This document shows, one piece after another, positions 13,201-24,577 of a DNA stretch of 64,000 nt. The notes under the pieces were generated by a model, which had not been told where the DNA came from, searched no databases, and saw only the letters and a list, made by a program, of their open reading frames with translations. Made by a program: the position numbers and the translations under genes. Position 1 is the first letter of the stretch. Each line of letters opens with the position of its first letter. Source of the stretch: Chimonanthus salicifolius (taxonomy: Eukaryota; Streptophyta; Magnoliopsida; Laurales; Calycanthaceae); NCBI GenBank assembly GCA_013350335.1, contig CM023540.1:30049175-30113174 (forward strand), written 5' to 3'.

Positions 13201-16200
13201 TTCACTGCTTATTTCTAGAGGTCTGAGATAGCAAACAGCCAAACCCAGATGGATGGGAAAACGGAGATGATGATGATGATCTAAAATATCGAATACAGAA
13301 GGGACATGGTTGTGCATTAAAAAAGAAATGATAACAGGCAATTTCAAGAGAGGGGTGGGGGGGGGGGGGGGGGGGGGTGTTGGGGTCGGGTGGAGTGGGG
13401 TGCGTGGAAAGAAAAAAACCTGGTAGCTGTATCCATTATATGAAGGAATGTATCCCATTGGTAATGCTCCAAATAATGAAGGTGGTTGTGTTGTATCAGT
13501 ATTTGTCACAGTGGAAGGTTGAGATTGAGCTTTCTGAGCTCTGCGAGCTTGCCTTTCTTTTTCTGTATCTGCCCACTTAACGACTAACGGAACACTTGAA
13601 CCCTACAATATCGAAGAGAGGTAGTGAGAAGTAACAGCAAAAAAGAGTGTTCATAGTCTATACATGAGCAGTAGTGATTCTCAACAAGAAAAATACCAAC
13701 TAGTGAAACAAGAAATCAGCGAAATAATAGAGGTTGGGAGGAAATGCTTTCGAGATGAATCGCTTAAAAATTAGAGACTTTGGGCGCATAAAAAAATACT
13801 AGAATACCCCCTTGTACAAAGAATTGAAGATCTTTTTTATGGGCACATGCACATGTAGATGGGTAGGGTCGGGATTTCAATAAATGTAGTTTCTTTATAA
13901 CTATAGTACTTGAGTTTCATCCACATGTCTTGTCCATCTGCAACTGTAGTATCTCTCTTCAGGAACCCCTCTTTTCTTCTTCTTCTTCTTCCTTTGAATG
14001 ATATCCAATGGCATTTTGAAGCAATATCACAGCATGTGGTGGTGGGCTAACTCAACCTTACCAAATTAAGGTGTCCCTTGATTAGACAAGTGTCAAAATT
14101 GCGATCCATCAGAAATTCCTCTTACTTTGATCTAAGACCACGAAATGGGATGAAGACATAGGTAGAAAAGGAGGAATTTCAATTTCCACTGCCCAATTTA
14201 TGACCTTTCATCAGAATAAGCTATGAATTCTCAAATGCCACAATTTCCCTTAATACTATGGTCTTCACACTTCTTTTCATGTATTAACTTTTCCAACAAC
14301 GGTTTGCACAAGACATATATTCCATCCATGATTGAAGCCAATATTCAGCATACTTTGAGGTCATTGCTTTTGTCATAACATTCAATAATAAGATCGCCTA
14401 AAAACATTAAACTAAAGGCACCTATTGCTTCTCATCGTTATCATCATTAAAGTCATCTATCTCATCCATCAAGATAACACCATTTGCTTCTCTTATGGCC
14501 AAAATATTCAATTCAATTGATTCCTTCAAAGACACCCTGCAGGCTGACTAGATTTGCTGGTGTTTGTCACTGATGGAGATGTCCAAGATACAGGTAAAGA
14601 GGAGTGTGCTCAGAAACCCATCGTAGTCATTGTAATATTGATGGTAAAGACAAGAAACACCTTCTAAGAAGTAAAAAATAAAAACGCCATTTACATCTCC
14701 AATCTATCCACCATAAGATCACATTGAATGAAATATGATGCTATTAAGATCGGCCAAGTATTTCATTTAGTAACTCTGTCCATATCCAAATTTTGACTCT
14801 AGCATTATGAAATTGGTCAAGTGTATTGTGAAAAACAGACAAAGTGAACTTAAGAAAGGACACAGAAGAATTCTTACAAACTACATTTCATTTTGTTCTA
14901 AAGATCGACTAAACTAGTGCCAAGCTAGGTCTTGCCAAAAAGAGAACCTGAGAACATCATATTACACATTTTCTGTCAAACAAGGCAAAATATGTTCAAG
15001 AAAATGACTAATGGAGGGTAAAAAGTGGCAAAGTTACAAGAACTCTCAAAATTAAAAGATTGCCTTGTTATAAATCTGATATAATATGAACACGGACCTC
15101 CATCTTATACTTCCCATTGACTGCCTCTAGTGCTGCAAGAGCTTGTTCTTTTGTCTCATACTTCAGAAAAGCACAACCTGCTAGAATAAATGAAATAAAG
15201 AAGTTAAAGCAGTAAGTGACGAGAAACCAAGTTCAATCATGATTCAATCATGATTCACAGCTAGACAAATATTAAGTATCAAATCTGCATTAGGATCCCA
15301 AGAGGTGCTATCAGGAGACAACAGAGCAAATACCTTTGCTTGTTTGTTGAGAACCTCTTAGAATTTGCAAATCTTTGATCTTTCCATATTTAGAAAACAA
15401 AGCAGAAACTTCAGTATCAGTAACATTCTTTGGAAGCATACCAATGAAAAGCTTGTGTTCTGGAGAAAAGCAGAAAACAGAAACGTTAAAAACTTGTTAC
15501 AGACGAACACAACACAAAACAGTTTACCAGGCAATGGAAATGTGAAACGTGTAAAAGAACTAGAACTATATATGTTGAAAAAGACGAGCAATGAGCAGTC
15601 ACCATAGAGAATGAACATTTTATGTCACATGTGACATTGATAGAACTGCAGAGTGTGATACAAGGATAGGCAATCACGCAATCACATGTTGCACTCCAGA
15701 GTCCAGAACTTTTTTATGATGGAATGTGGTGTAACTTAGGAATAAATGTGCACTGAGGAATTCTATGAGCTGTTGTGGATGTAATTAGGGATTTATTGCC
15801 ACCCCATTGTTGGAATCTTTTCATCAATAAAATAAGAGAGAACACCATGGACTCCTCTACATATATATTGACTCAAACCTGCAATGTTTGTGGATGCTAC
15901 AGTTAGAACCTTCCAACTATGCCACTGGCTCATGTCAAAAGTGTACCACATTGCATGCCATTTGAATTCAAATTTCACCACACTAAATGACTCTCCAAAG
16001 GACAGACTATAATAGTGGGTCAGCTTGACATGGGATCCAAATCAATTTTAGATCTTTTGTTATTAACTTTTAAGCCCTGCAAATATGCATCATCTTATCA
16101 TTCAAAAATAAATAAATAATCTGCATCATCTTGTCTAGGCTCCTAACTTATTTTCTAAGATTTGGTTCACACAACTAAAGAATGCGTTGTTGATCAAGAT

Positions 16201-19200
16201 AAGTGTAAAGAATAGCTAATTACCTCCTCCTCCTCCTATTGGTAATCATAGAAAGAATAGCCAACACCCGGAAATTAGCAAATGAATAGATAACTGTCGT
16301 TCTTTCTTTCTTTCTATCTTTTTTGGGTGTATTCCTTGGCTTGTTTTCTCAGGTTGAGCTTCCTTATTTCGCTCTATTGCTCATCATCCCCTATTTGGGC
16401 ATTCCTAATGCCCTCCTCAATAAAGTTTCTTATCATCATCGTTTGCCAAAATCCCATCTATTTGGAGTCGGCAAATAAAAGATTTCTTATCACTTACAAA
16501 AAAAAAGGTTGCAAGTTCAAGTCATCTGTCATGGTTGCCATTTCTATAAAGGAATAGATCACCCAAAACCTCAAGGGAAGGGATTATCTAGCTCATCTTT
16601 CAATTGATTAGGCTGTAAACAGGTTACCACCATCGTCATTATCATAAATAAAATCCTTCCTCCCATCTTGACACTTGTCCCACCAACAAGCCTAGAAGTC
16701 AAGCTCAGACCAGCACATCAGTAAATCATTATGCCCACGTATGCTGATATTTCAGGCCAGTTAGAGTAAAAAACCAGGTTTCTGAGCTACTATCCAAGCC
16801 TAGCCCATTTAGCTGCTGAACCAGAAAACAAGTCCAACTCTAGCCCATGTCATAAAGGATTAGTCCATATCTGGCCCAAAGCTGGGCACAGGCTAGCTCA
16901 GCTAACTTGTAGTCCTATTGATAATTAGACAACGATACTCTGTTAGAATTAAATCTGAAGCTCCTTAAGACAATGGAAGTTCAGTCTCTCCTCCAGCTAT
17001 ACATAAAAGATTGGTCAGGAACGTTTCTACTTGACCATGATCCCACCATCCACAAGATCAATCCAAGTTGCTTGTACATGTACAAGAGTTTGAATCCAAC
17101 ATCGATAAGAGGTGCCATATTCGGCAAATTCAAAACATAATTGACACGATGTTTATAACAATAAAGAGTAGAAGTAATTGATATTAAAATTATTAATATA
17201 AGAATTTCACCCAACATTCAAACAATAAAGATTGAAATATTTTAGTTAGAATTCACAAAAGTTTCATTAATATTGTGTCAGCATGCAAAACAATGTTAAG
17301 CTAGTATTAGAAGAATCCATGAAGAATCTGACATGGCGATATGACTGGACGGGTTGTGACCCAGTTGTCCATGTTGTCAGCCAGACAATCAAATGGTTTC
17401 TAATCCATGACAGCCCAATCTTACCACATTTTAACTGGATTGTTCAATACCTTGAGCTAAAATTAGTTGTGGTCTGCTTAACTCATTTTCACCTTTGTTA
17501 TTTTTGTGCTACAACTTGTTGTGGTCCGCTTAACTCACCTTCTCCTTCATAACTGATTGGCTTTGCCAACCCTGATAGCCAGTATGTCTGCACCTTAAGA
17601 CAATCACTGAATGGTGTAGGATCCTTGGAACCTAGTGATATCCCATGTCCCTAAATCAGCAAACTGCTGATGAGCTAGCTAACGAGGGTGTAATTTGATA
17701 AATGCTGTAGTTATCGCACTTTAGAGTGGAAATGATGGAGGTGCTGTAGTCTCAGTTTTTCTCTCTTCTGGTGTTGTAAGTGGGTTGTACTCTTCTTTCT
17801 CTTTGAAATAATATGGTAAATATATATACATACATATATATCCAAATCCTCTACCCTGGTGAATATAATTCACTGTCATCTTCCACCAAGGTAATTATTT
17901 AGCTGCATTGTCTCCTCCAAGAGTTCGATGCCACCTCAATTCTGCAACATTTTAATATTCTAACAACACCAATGATCTTCAAATGAAATATTGTTTCCTA
18001 TTAACCACCCAAACACAATAAGCTGACTCTCATGTCATCTGTCAACACACTTGGAAGGAGATTGGTGCCTTATCATATTCATCAGTTGTCTGGCTCGTCC
18101 ACCAATGCCATGATGAAATCTCAGTATGATTTCTTGTTATCAAATTGATGTTTCACAACCATCCACGTCAATTTGAGGGATCCTATAGAGAAAGCAAAGC
18201 ACAAGTATAATTTCCCTGCAACAAAAAAAAAAAAGAAAAAGAAAAGGGAATATTTAACCTTTTCACTTCTGACATGTATACTATCATAATCAAGCTACCA
18301 AACTGTGACTGCAATCTTATTTATGGCAGACACTTTATTGTAGATCCATTATTGGATGTAATGGCCCCATAATGGTTAGATATCTTGTGACTCTTACAAT
18401 CAGAAAATGTGAAGACGTTTGAGTACATTTTTTGCAAGTACGTATTCTCCCTCCTATCCTATATTTTCTAGTTCAGCTTGACTATCTAGGATTCTATCCA
18501 AGTACTAAGACACTGTCCAGGACTCTTCATGTAAAGTATGAGAAGTATACTATTTCACATGTGTTGAGTATAGGGAAAGTACTATTTAGAAAGTGTAATA
18601 AAATCCTCACCTAGTCTTTCCAACTCGCCATCTGCATACTTCACTTGTAATGGGCTCGAAGCCTGCAATGCACAAAAATAAATAAATGTGCCCAAACAGC
18701 AAACATAACAAAAACCACCACCAAGAAGCTTCACCATGCGTCGTCAAGAGAACAATGCATGCCAAATATAGAAATATGACTTCAGTTAACATCAACATCT
18801 GCTGAAAGGTTCCATGAACTGTACCACAACTCCTTCTGGAAGGATTCTAAAAACCCCCTAAGTTCTTCGTAATTCTAAAAAACACCCTTTTAAATAAAAA
18901 ATATTAAAAAAACCCCTAAATTTTCATGGAAAATCTCAAAAAAAAACCCTTGACTAAAAGTCAAACTTAAGTTCACCATTACTTGCCATACAAAATATTC
19001 AAAATGACAAAATTACCCCTCTAAACAAAAAAAAAACCAAAAACATCCTTATATTTAAAAAAAAAACTTTACTTATCTCTTGCTTCTTGGTCCCAATATT
19101 AATTTATCATTGAACAAGCATCACCCCATATATTTTATTACTTTATTTTATTTTAAATTATAATTTCATACATTTTTCGATGTTCTCCTAAATACTCATG

Positions 19201-22200
19201 GGAGATCATCCCTCTTTTTTTCTGCTTAGGCTCAGCCCTCTTCTTCTTCTTTTTATTAACTGTCACGAAATATTTTTATGAGAAACGACTGATTATTATT
19301 TTAATTTCCTTTCTTATTCTTCTTGAAAAGGTGTTTTTGTTATTTTACATGATAGAATGCATAGACAAATGGTCAAGGGGGTTTTCGAGATTTTCATGAA
19401 AACTTAGGGGGCTTTTTAATATTTCCAAAACACAAGGTTTTTTTAGAATTTCCAAAAAAAAGTTCCATGAGATGTGCTTCAGTTATGTGATACAAAGGAT
19501 AAAATAAAAGCCTACAAATCATTGAAAGCAAGCATAGTTGTCAAAGTCTTACAATTCACAATTTGAATCTCATGATGACATACAGTTTAAAAAAATTTAA
19601 AAATGATTTAGATCTTATGATGTGATACAATTTTTAAGACCTTTACAATTTTGGTTAATTAAATGTTAGTTTTAGCAAAATATGAGTTCTTTACAATCCA
19701 AGTCAACTTTCAAAACATTAGTCTTATAAGCTATCCGTGATCACATGTAATTAGCAGGCCATTTACATGGCTTTCATTTTGTAATCTTGAACAATGTTCA
19801 CATGAATGAAAATCAAGTTTTCTATATGACACTATCATCATGTTTATGTCATTTTACCAATAATATTTTGATGGTTTGAAATCAAATGCATGGATTGTGA
19901 TTTTTTTATTATGAAACTTTGAAATAGTTGATTTCTCCTTTTTAAATCATACAATTCAATTTTCAAAATAATGATTTCATAAGCTGTACATGATTACATG
20001 TAATTACAAGTCCATATACATGATTTCCATTTTGTAATCTTAAAAATTATTAACATATATGACAATCGAGTTTCACATATAACACTATCATCATTTTATT
20101 TGTCGTTTATATTGATGGTTTGAAATAAAAATGCATGGACTGTGGTTTTTTTTTTTTTACTTTTTTTATGAAATTTGAAATATTTTACTTCCTGAAAAAT
20201 CGTAAAAATGTCAAAATTTACAATTCGATGTGATTGATGCCCAGAACAATTAATACAATTTTAATTTTCAAAACATTATAAAAATGGTTTGGATGAAATT
20301 ACAATTAACCTCAAATGTTATAAGTGTAGGCTACAACTATTTGAAGAAGAAGAATATTATAAGTTTGGGCTACAACAATTTGAAGAAGGAGAAGAAGAAT
20401 AAATCTCCAAAACGAAATGGCCATGATCTGCCTATTCAATTTGAAACAATCTAGATTGAGCAAGAATAAATCAAAGCAGGCCAAATCTAGTAGTGGAATG
20501 AAATCTTTGTAGATCCTTTCTGGTATGCCTGTAGAAATCAAAGAATTAGTGATTTCGGTGCCCAGTGGCTGTTAATCAAGAAGTTGGAATCAATTCAAAG
20601 GAGATTCCTGTGGAACAATTACCCTGACAAAAGGAAGTTTCATCTAGTTCCCTGGAGCAGGTAAGCCTCTAAACGAATGTGGGTTGGGTATTCATCCTCT
20701 TAGATCAATTAACAAGGCCTTGCTGGGGAAATGGACATGTAGGCTTGGTGAGAGTTCAGATTCTTTGTGGAAGAAATTTTTAATTAAAAAATACAACTTG
20801 AATGTGAATAATTGGCAGGTTTCTTCTGTCTCTCGTCGTCCTTCAAGTTTTTGGAGGGCTATCTCCTCAATTGCTATTCGCTTCAAGAATAATATTCGTT
20901 ACAGATTGGTGACAAGGTTGTGGAAGTATTTTTTTGGTTCAACAAATCGACTGGAGACTCCCCACTGTCAGTCAGGTTTCCTCATCTCTTTTCTCTGTCA
21001 GCTAATCCTAACGCCTTAGTATTAAAATGCTTGGAATCGAGCAAAGGAAAAGTCATTTGGTGTCCAAAGTTTAGGAGAGATTTCAAGGACTGGATTCTAG
21101 AAGACTGGATGGCTTTCATGGAGCTGCTGAATGAAGTCTTTCTCTCTGATGATGGAAGGCATTAAGTTCAAGATGGCAGCCGGGGTTCTCTCTTCGAGAT
21201 GCGCCCAGAGTTACAGCATTTCAGATATCATAAGGAACTTGGGGGTGGTTGACATCTCAGGGAATCAAAGGAAGGTTGCTCCTGCGGTCTTGGTTCCTCC
21301 TCTTCATGGGAGACTAAAGATGAATTTTGATGGTAGTTATCTGAACAAGACTGGTAGGGCGAAATATGGTGGTTGTTCGCGAGACGTCTCTGGATCCTCT
21401 ATGTTTTCCTTTGCTGGGCCTCTTGCTGGTTGTTCCTCTAACAAGGCCGAACTCCATGGTCTATAGAGAGGGATTCAAAAGTTGTTGAAGGTTGGCCCTC
21501 AAGAAGACATCGTGGAGGGAGATTCGAAAGTGATGATTAGTTGGATTAAGGGAAACCTCTGCCCATGGAGACTGCTGGACAAAGTGGTATTTATCAGATC
21601 TTCTAGTCAGATCCCATTAGCCCTCAGTATTGCATATCCCTAGAGCTGCAAATTCTATGGCTGATGGTCTAGCCAAACAGGGGTCTTCTTTATCTAGGAA
21701 ATTCTGTTTGAAGTTCTGTACCCTTTTTTGAGTTATGGTTTGTTTGTACAGGTCTGGCTGCTGACAGCTTTTGGGTTAATATTTGGTGGTTGGCTGTTGG
21801 GTTTCTTGTTTTTTTTTGGCCAGGTTTAGGGTGGTTGTTTTTAGCTGTATTCTTTGTTCCTTCTAATAAAATGTTCTTTCAAAAAAAATGAAAGAATTGG
21901 CAACCAAGTTCTTTTCATCTTTCGCAAAAGGCAGTGAAGTAGCAAGCCTTATTTTTTTTTTTTTTTCATTTTTTGAAATGGAAAGTAGCAACAAAATTAG
22001 GGAGAAGAATCATAGGCAGTGGAAGACTAATGCACATACCCATTTCCACTCTCTACTTCTTTCTCTCTCTTTTCCCTTTTCGTAATTATTGAGGTAAACC
22101 CCTACACCTCTTTGCCTATATTGTCCTCATTCAACCTCTAACATGGGTACTTTTTTCATATAGATTAATTTTAAATGATGGAACTACAGTTTTAAACTTT

Positions 22201-24522
22201 TAATATTATTTTAAATTGTTACTATTTTGTAATTTTATTGTGCTCAAAATTTTCCTATTTGTTCATCTTGTCTTCTGAAGAAAGGATGCCAGAACCGAAA
22301 AATCTAACAAGAGAAGCAAAGCAGAAACTTTTGGGCCATCGATTCTTAATAGGAGTGCTCTTAGGTCATTGCACCCCCACAACCCCAACGTGAAAATCAC
22401 CCAACTGTGATAAGATAAAGCGAGAGAGTTTTGCATGATTCTTCCCAACCTTCCAATTGCCCTTCCTTTGGAGCAACACTCCTTCCCCCTCAAATATTCA
22501 AACCCATAATGAGGAATACAAGGAGATAAGGTGTGTAATAATGGGAAAGATAGAATTGATCGAAATAAAATTAAAAAAAATGTAGAAAGGGATTCGTATC
22601 CATTTTCTAACAAATAATGCAGAAGGTGAACCTTTATCCCTTTTCTCAAGTGGTATCCATGTAATTTGGCATAAAGCATAAATACTTAACCTGTAAGAAT
22701 ATCATGCTTGATAGTTCCAAATGCTTTCACTGTGACATCATACTTTAACCCGTTCTTAACTTCCTTGAGTGCGTCCCCATGCCGACCGAATTATGGAAGA
22801 TAAGTGCACCTCCAAAAGTCTTGGTCTTTTCTTGGAAGCAGCATTGGATAGGATTCTCCCGTGGACAACTAAAGGAACAAGCTTCGTGTCATGCTAACTG
22901 GTTGTCTCTTGTGTCTAAGAGGTGCAGAAAGAATTCAACATTTAAAGATTCATTGCCCCTTCATGCATTACATCTGGTTTGTTGTTTGCCACTTGTTTTA
23001 GGTTGTTTGGGTGGATCCCCTGCATCTTTCCAATTTCATTCACAAGGATAGAGCCCATCTATACACCCGCTACAGAGCTATGTAGGTTTCTATGTTACAA
23101 TAGTTTTGTGGGCCACTTGACAAGAGAAATAGTTTAGGTGGCCAGAGTTTTGAGGCCAACAAGAAACTACATACACCCGCTACAGAGCTATGTAGATTCG
23201 AGTTTGTTAAATGAGAGAGAGAGTGGCTTCTCAAGTTGTCAATGGGAATCTGGATTGGAGAATAAGGGATACTAGAAGCCTTCCCCTCATACCGCTTATT
23301 TGGTAACTTTTGAGTAGGGAAATTGGATAGGGAACAACCTCAGCAAATCATCATATAACTTTCTAGCCTCCTAAATCGTGCAACACTCCCCACCCTGGCA
23401 GAAAAAAATAAAGGAAGAATCTTCTAGAATACTATATTTCCAACGTCGAAAAGGAGAACCCTCGTTTAGGATGGCTCCCCACCTAAAAGGTGAGAACAAT
23501 GATTTCTATGAAGATAAAAACATCAACCTTAAATTGGTAAAAAACCATCTCGATAGAGCTTGATTTATAAACCTCACAACGCATGCCAGTACAATTTCTG
23601 AAAAGAAGTGCCAATTGGCCCAATGCCTTATTTGTCTCACTGCGTATGCTAACTCACTTGCGCCATCAATTCCCCACACCCCAGCTAATCAGTCCAAACA
23701 CCCTACTTATCACTTGCCACATTTACTCAAATATCATTAACTTACACCCCCAATTCCTGTCCCTTTCTCCAAATCTCTCTGCCATTAAGAATTCTGAACA
23801 CAATTGAACAAATTAAGAACGTACAACCAGTGCATAACAATGTCTGCTGAGGGAAAATTAGACAGGCTTATCTCTCAAATTACAACTTTCTGTGACATCA
23901 CTAAAATTCCCATGCCAAATAAAAGACTAAAAGTGAAATAAGAATCTGCATGCAAGCAACTGCAACAAAGGAATCAAAGGCCACCGACCAGGGAACAAAA
24001 TGTACTTCAATGCCAATTGGAAGAATCTCCCAATCAAATTGCAACTTTCTAAGAAAGAGCTTAAGTGTATAGAATCAATTTAATACTAGAACAGAATTAA
24101 GAATCTGCATGCAAGGGATCGAGGCGAAGGAATCGAGATCAGCAGCAGACTTACCCCAGGGAGCGTGTGCTTGTTGTGACAGGCATTAACGGTCTTGTCT
24201 GCCTCCTGCCTCGATGGGCAGATCAGAAAGCAGCAACCTGCGAAGAAATGAAGATTAACTCGTTTAATATTCCTCCAAAAAAAGTGAGAAGAAAGGGAAA
24301 AAATTCAAACTTGGCAGAAGAAGAAGAGATCCAAGTGGGCAGAAAGAGACCTCGAGAGGTTTTGGTAACCTTGTCTTTGATGATGTTGACTTCATCGACT
24401 AGGGCGACTTCTTTGAACATGGCCAGAAGCTGTGCCTCTGTCATGTGCTTCGGTACTTGCCCTACAAACAACTTCACGCTCTCCCCATTCTCATTCTCAT
24501 TTCTACCTACTGGCATTGTCAT
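10288..24522 (-). CDS. BRN1-like: Bruno/CELF-like three-RRM RNA-binding protein, BRN1/BRN2 family
   Basis: Nine exons can be joined in phase: 24522-24351, 24237-24155, 18662-18611, 15459-15334, 15177-15098, 13602-13420, 11094-10749, 10656-10513 and 10415-10288. Together they give 437 aa. RRM1 (about 16-98) has RNP2 LFVGQV and RNP1 RGCCFLIC. RRM2 (about 104-185) has LFIGML. A Gly/Ser/Met/Pro-rich linker follows, then RRM3 (about 350-430) with LFIYHI and KCFGFVSY. This layout and the C-terminus [16 protein letters not shown] are those of plant BRN1/BRN2. In Arabidopsis these proteins bind the SOC1 3' UTR and repress SOC1, delaying flowering; the same role here is inference. Introns are long (up to 5.5 kb) and full of transposons. 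The start used is the MTMPVG ATG at 24522. The ATG conserved in relatives (MAEG) lies upstream at 24577 but is out of frame by one base (see separate entry). Confidence 0.93.
11211..12962. mobile_element. hAT-type non-autonomous transposon in BRN intron 6
   Basis: The terminal inverted repeats begin CAAGGTTGTCAAAATCG and end with the near-perfect complement, CGATTTCGACAACCTTG. The element is flanked by an exact 8-bp duplication, GTTCCAAC (11203-11210 and 12963-12970). An 8-bp duplication and a CAAGG start fit the hAT superfamily. Sub-terminal regions carry many GAATCG/CGATTC motifs in both orientations. No transposase frame is visible in 1752 bp. The core is an AT-rich satellite. Confidence 0.85.
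11640..12195. repeat. 73-74 bp tandem satellite inside the hAT element
   Basis: The motif GAGATGTGTA recurs at 11678, 11752, 11825, 11898, 11972, 12045 and 12119, a spacing of 73-74 bp, and a degenerate eighth unit follows. Units 1-3 and 4-6 resemble each other more than their neighbours do, giving a roughly 220-bp higher-order period. Confidence 0.85.
13357..13377 (+). repeat. 21-base G homopolymer in BRN intron 6
   Basis: An unbroken G21 lies on the plus strand, 43 bases downstream (in transcript direction) of the exon 6 splice donor at 13420. The pre-mRNA therefore carries a C21 run there, and the template strand could form a G-quadruplex with neighbouring GGGG groups. Confidence 0.85.
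17570..17825 (+). mobile_element. Possible LINE 3' remnant in BRN intron 3
   Basis: The reading [10 protein letters not shown] at about 17660-17695 resembles the conserved end of the L1 RNase H domain. A GT-rich tail follows, ending in a TA-rich microsatellite near 17820. The evidence is short, so this is tentative. Confidence 0.35.
18818..19461. mobile_element. Long-inverted-repeat (Mutator-like) non-autonomous element, copy 1
   Basis: Both ends carry a related, inverted arm of roughly 100 bp (ATTCTAAAAAA, CCCCCTAAGTT and TTTTCATG motifs). The 9-bp word GTTCCATGA occurs at 18809-18817 and 19462-19470 and could be the target duplication, which would fit a Mutator-like element. The same family occurs in opposite orientation at 60535-61147 and shares the internal GCTTCTTGGTCCCAATA segment. 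There is no coding capacity. Confidence 0.55.
19697..20190. repeat. Diverged tandem duplication, unit about 253 bp
   Basis: Segments starting near 19697 and 19950 share ordered words, for example ATAAGCTATCCGTGATC versus ATAAGCTGTACATGATT, CATTTTGTAATCTT, ACACTATCATCAT and GATGGTTTGAAAT. This is a head-to-tail duplication, diverged by many changes. Confidence 0.6.
20540..21886 (+). mobile_element. Truncated L1-type LINE in BRN intron 2
   Basis: Plus-strand readings match the C-terminal half of a plant L1 ORF2: [11 protein letters not shown], then [16 protein letters not shown] at about 20684-20740, and further on the RNase H start [19 protein letters not shown] at about 21315-21375, followed by NKAELHGL and [16 protein letters not shown]. 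Frameshifts and stops break it into at least three frames. The 3' end is near the A-run at 21880. It lies antisense to the BRN transcript. Confidence 0.82.
22690..23050 (+). mobile_element. LINE fragment (zf-RVT region)
   Basis: The reading [16 protein letters not shown] at about 22780-22830 is the hallmark of the zinc-binding region between reverse transcriptase and RNase H in plant L1 elements. Flanking frames can be followed for about 90 bases before it and 200 after it, with shifts. This is a second LINE piece in the same BRN intron. Confidence 0.7.
23061..23195. repeat. 25-bp direct repeat flanking an 85-bp segment
   Basis: An identical 25-bp word (starting ATACACCCGCTACAGAGC) occurs at 23061-23085 and 23171-23195. 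The enclosed 85 bp begins GTTTCT and ends AGAAACTAC, a short inverted repeat. Confidence 0.75.
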
Positions 24523-24577
24523 TGCTGCTGCTGCTCTCGTCGTTGCCCGTTTTGGAGGGGCTTTGCCCTTCCGCCAT
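24503..24577 (-). other. Out-of-frame upstream MAEG reading frame of the BRN gene
   Basis: A 24-codon frame starts MAEGQSPSKTGNDE and runs into TAG at 24503, overlapping the MTMPVG start of the main frame by 20 bases. Relatives of this protein commonly begin MAEG followed by a Ser/Asn/Glu-rich stretch fused directly to RRM1. So this is either the true N-terminus displaced by a one-base indel or a genuine overlapping upstream ORF that could dampen translation. The flanking GA-rich sequence upstream looks like a 5' UTR. Confidence 0.6.

Noticed and set aside
16941..17216. Possible solo LTR (TGTTAG ... CCAACA)
   Set aside because: The ends fit TG...CA, but no 5-bp target duplication flanks them and no second copy or internal region is present.
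22263..22679. Minus-strand 138-codon ORF in BRN intron 2
   Set aside because: It matches no known protein. A GAGGGGG...TGTTG stretch hints at the polypurine tract and start of a copia LTR, but no LTR end or target duplication could be confirmed.
22690..22790. Minus-strand reading [19 protein letters not shown] that looked like an exon
   Set aside because: The same bases read on the plus strand continue directly into the LINE zf-RVT motif [12 protein letters not shown], so the minus reading is a shadow.
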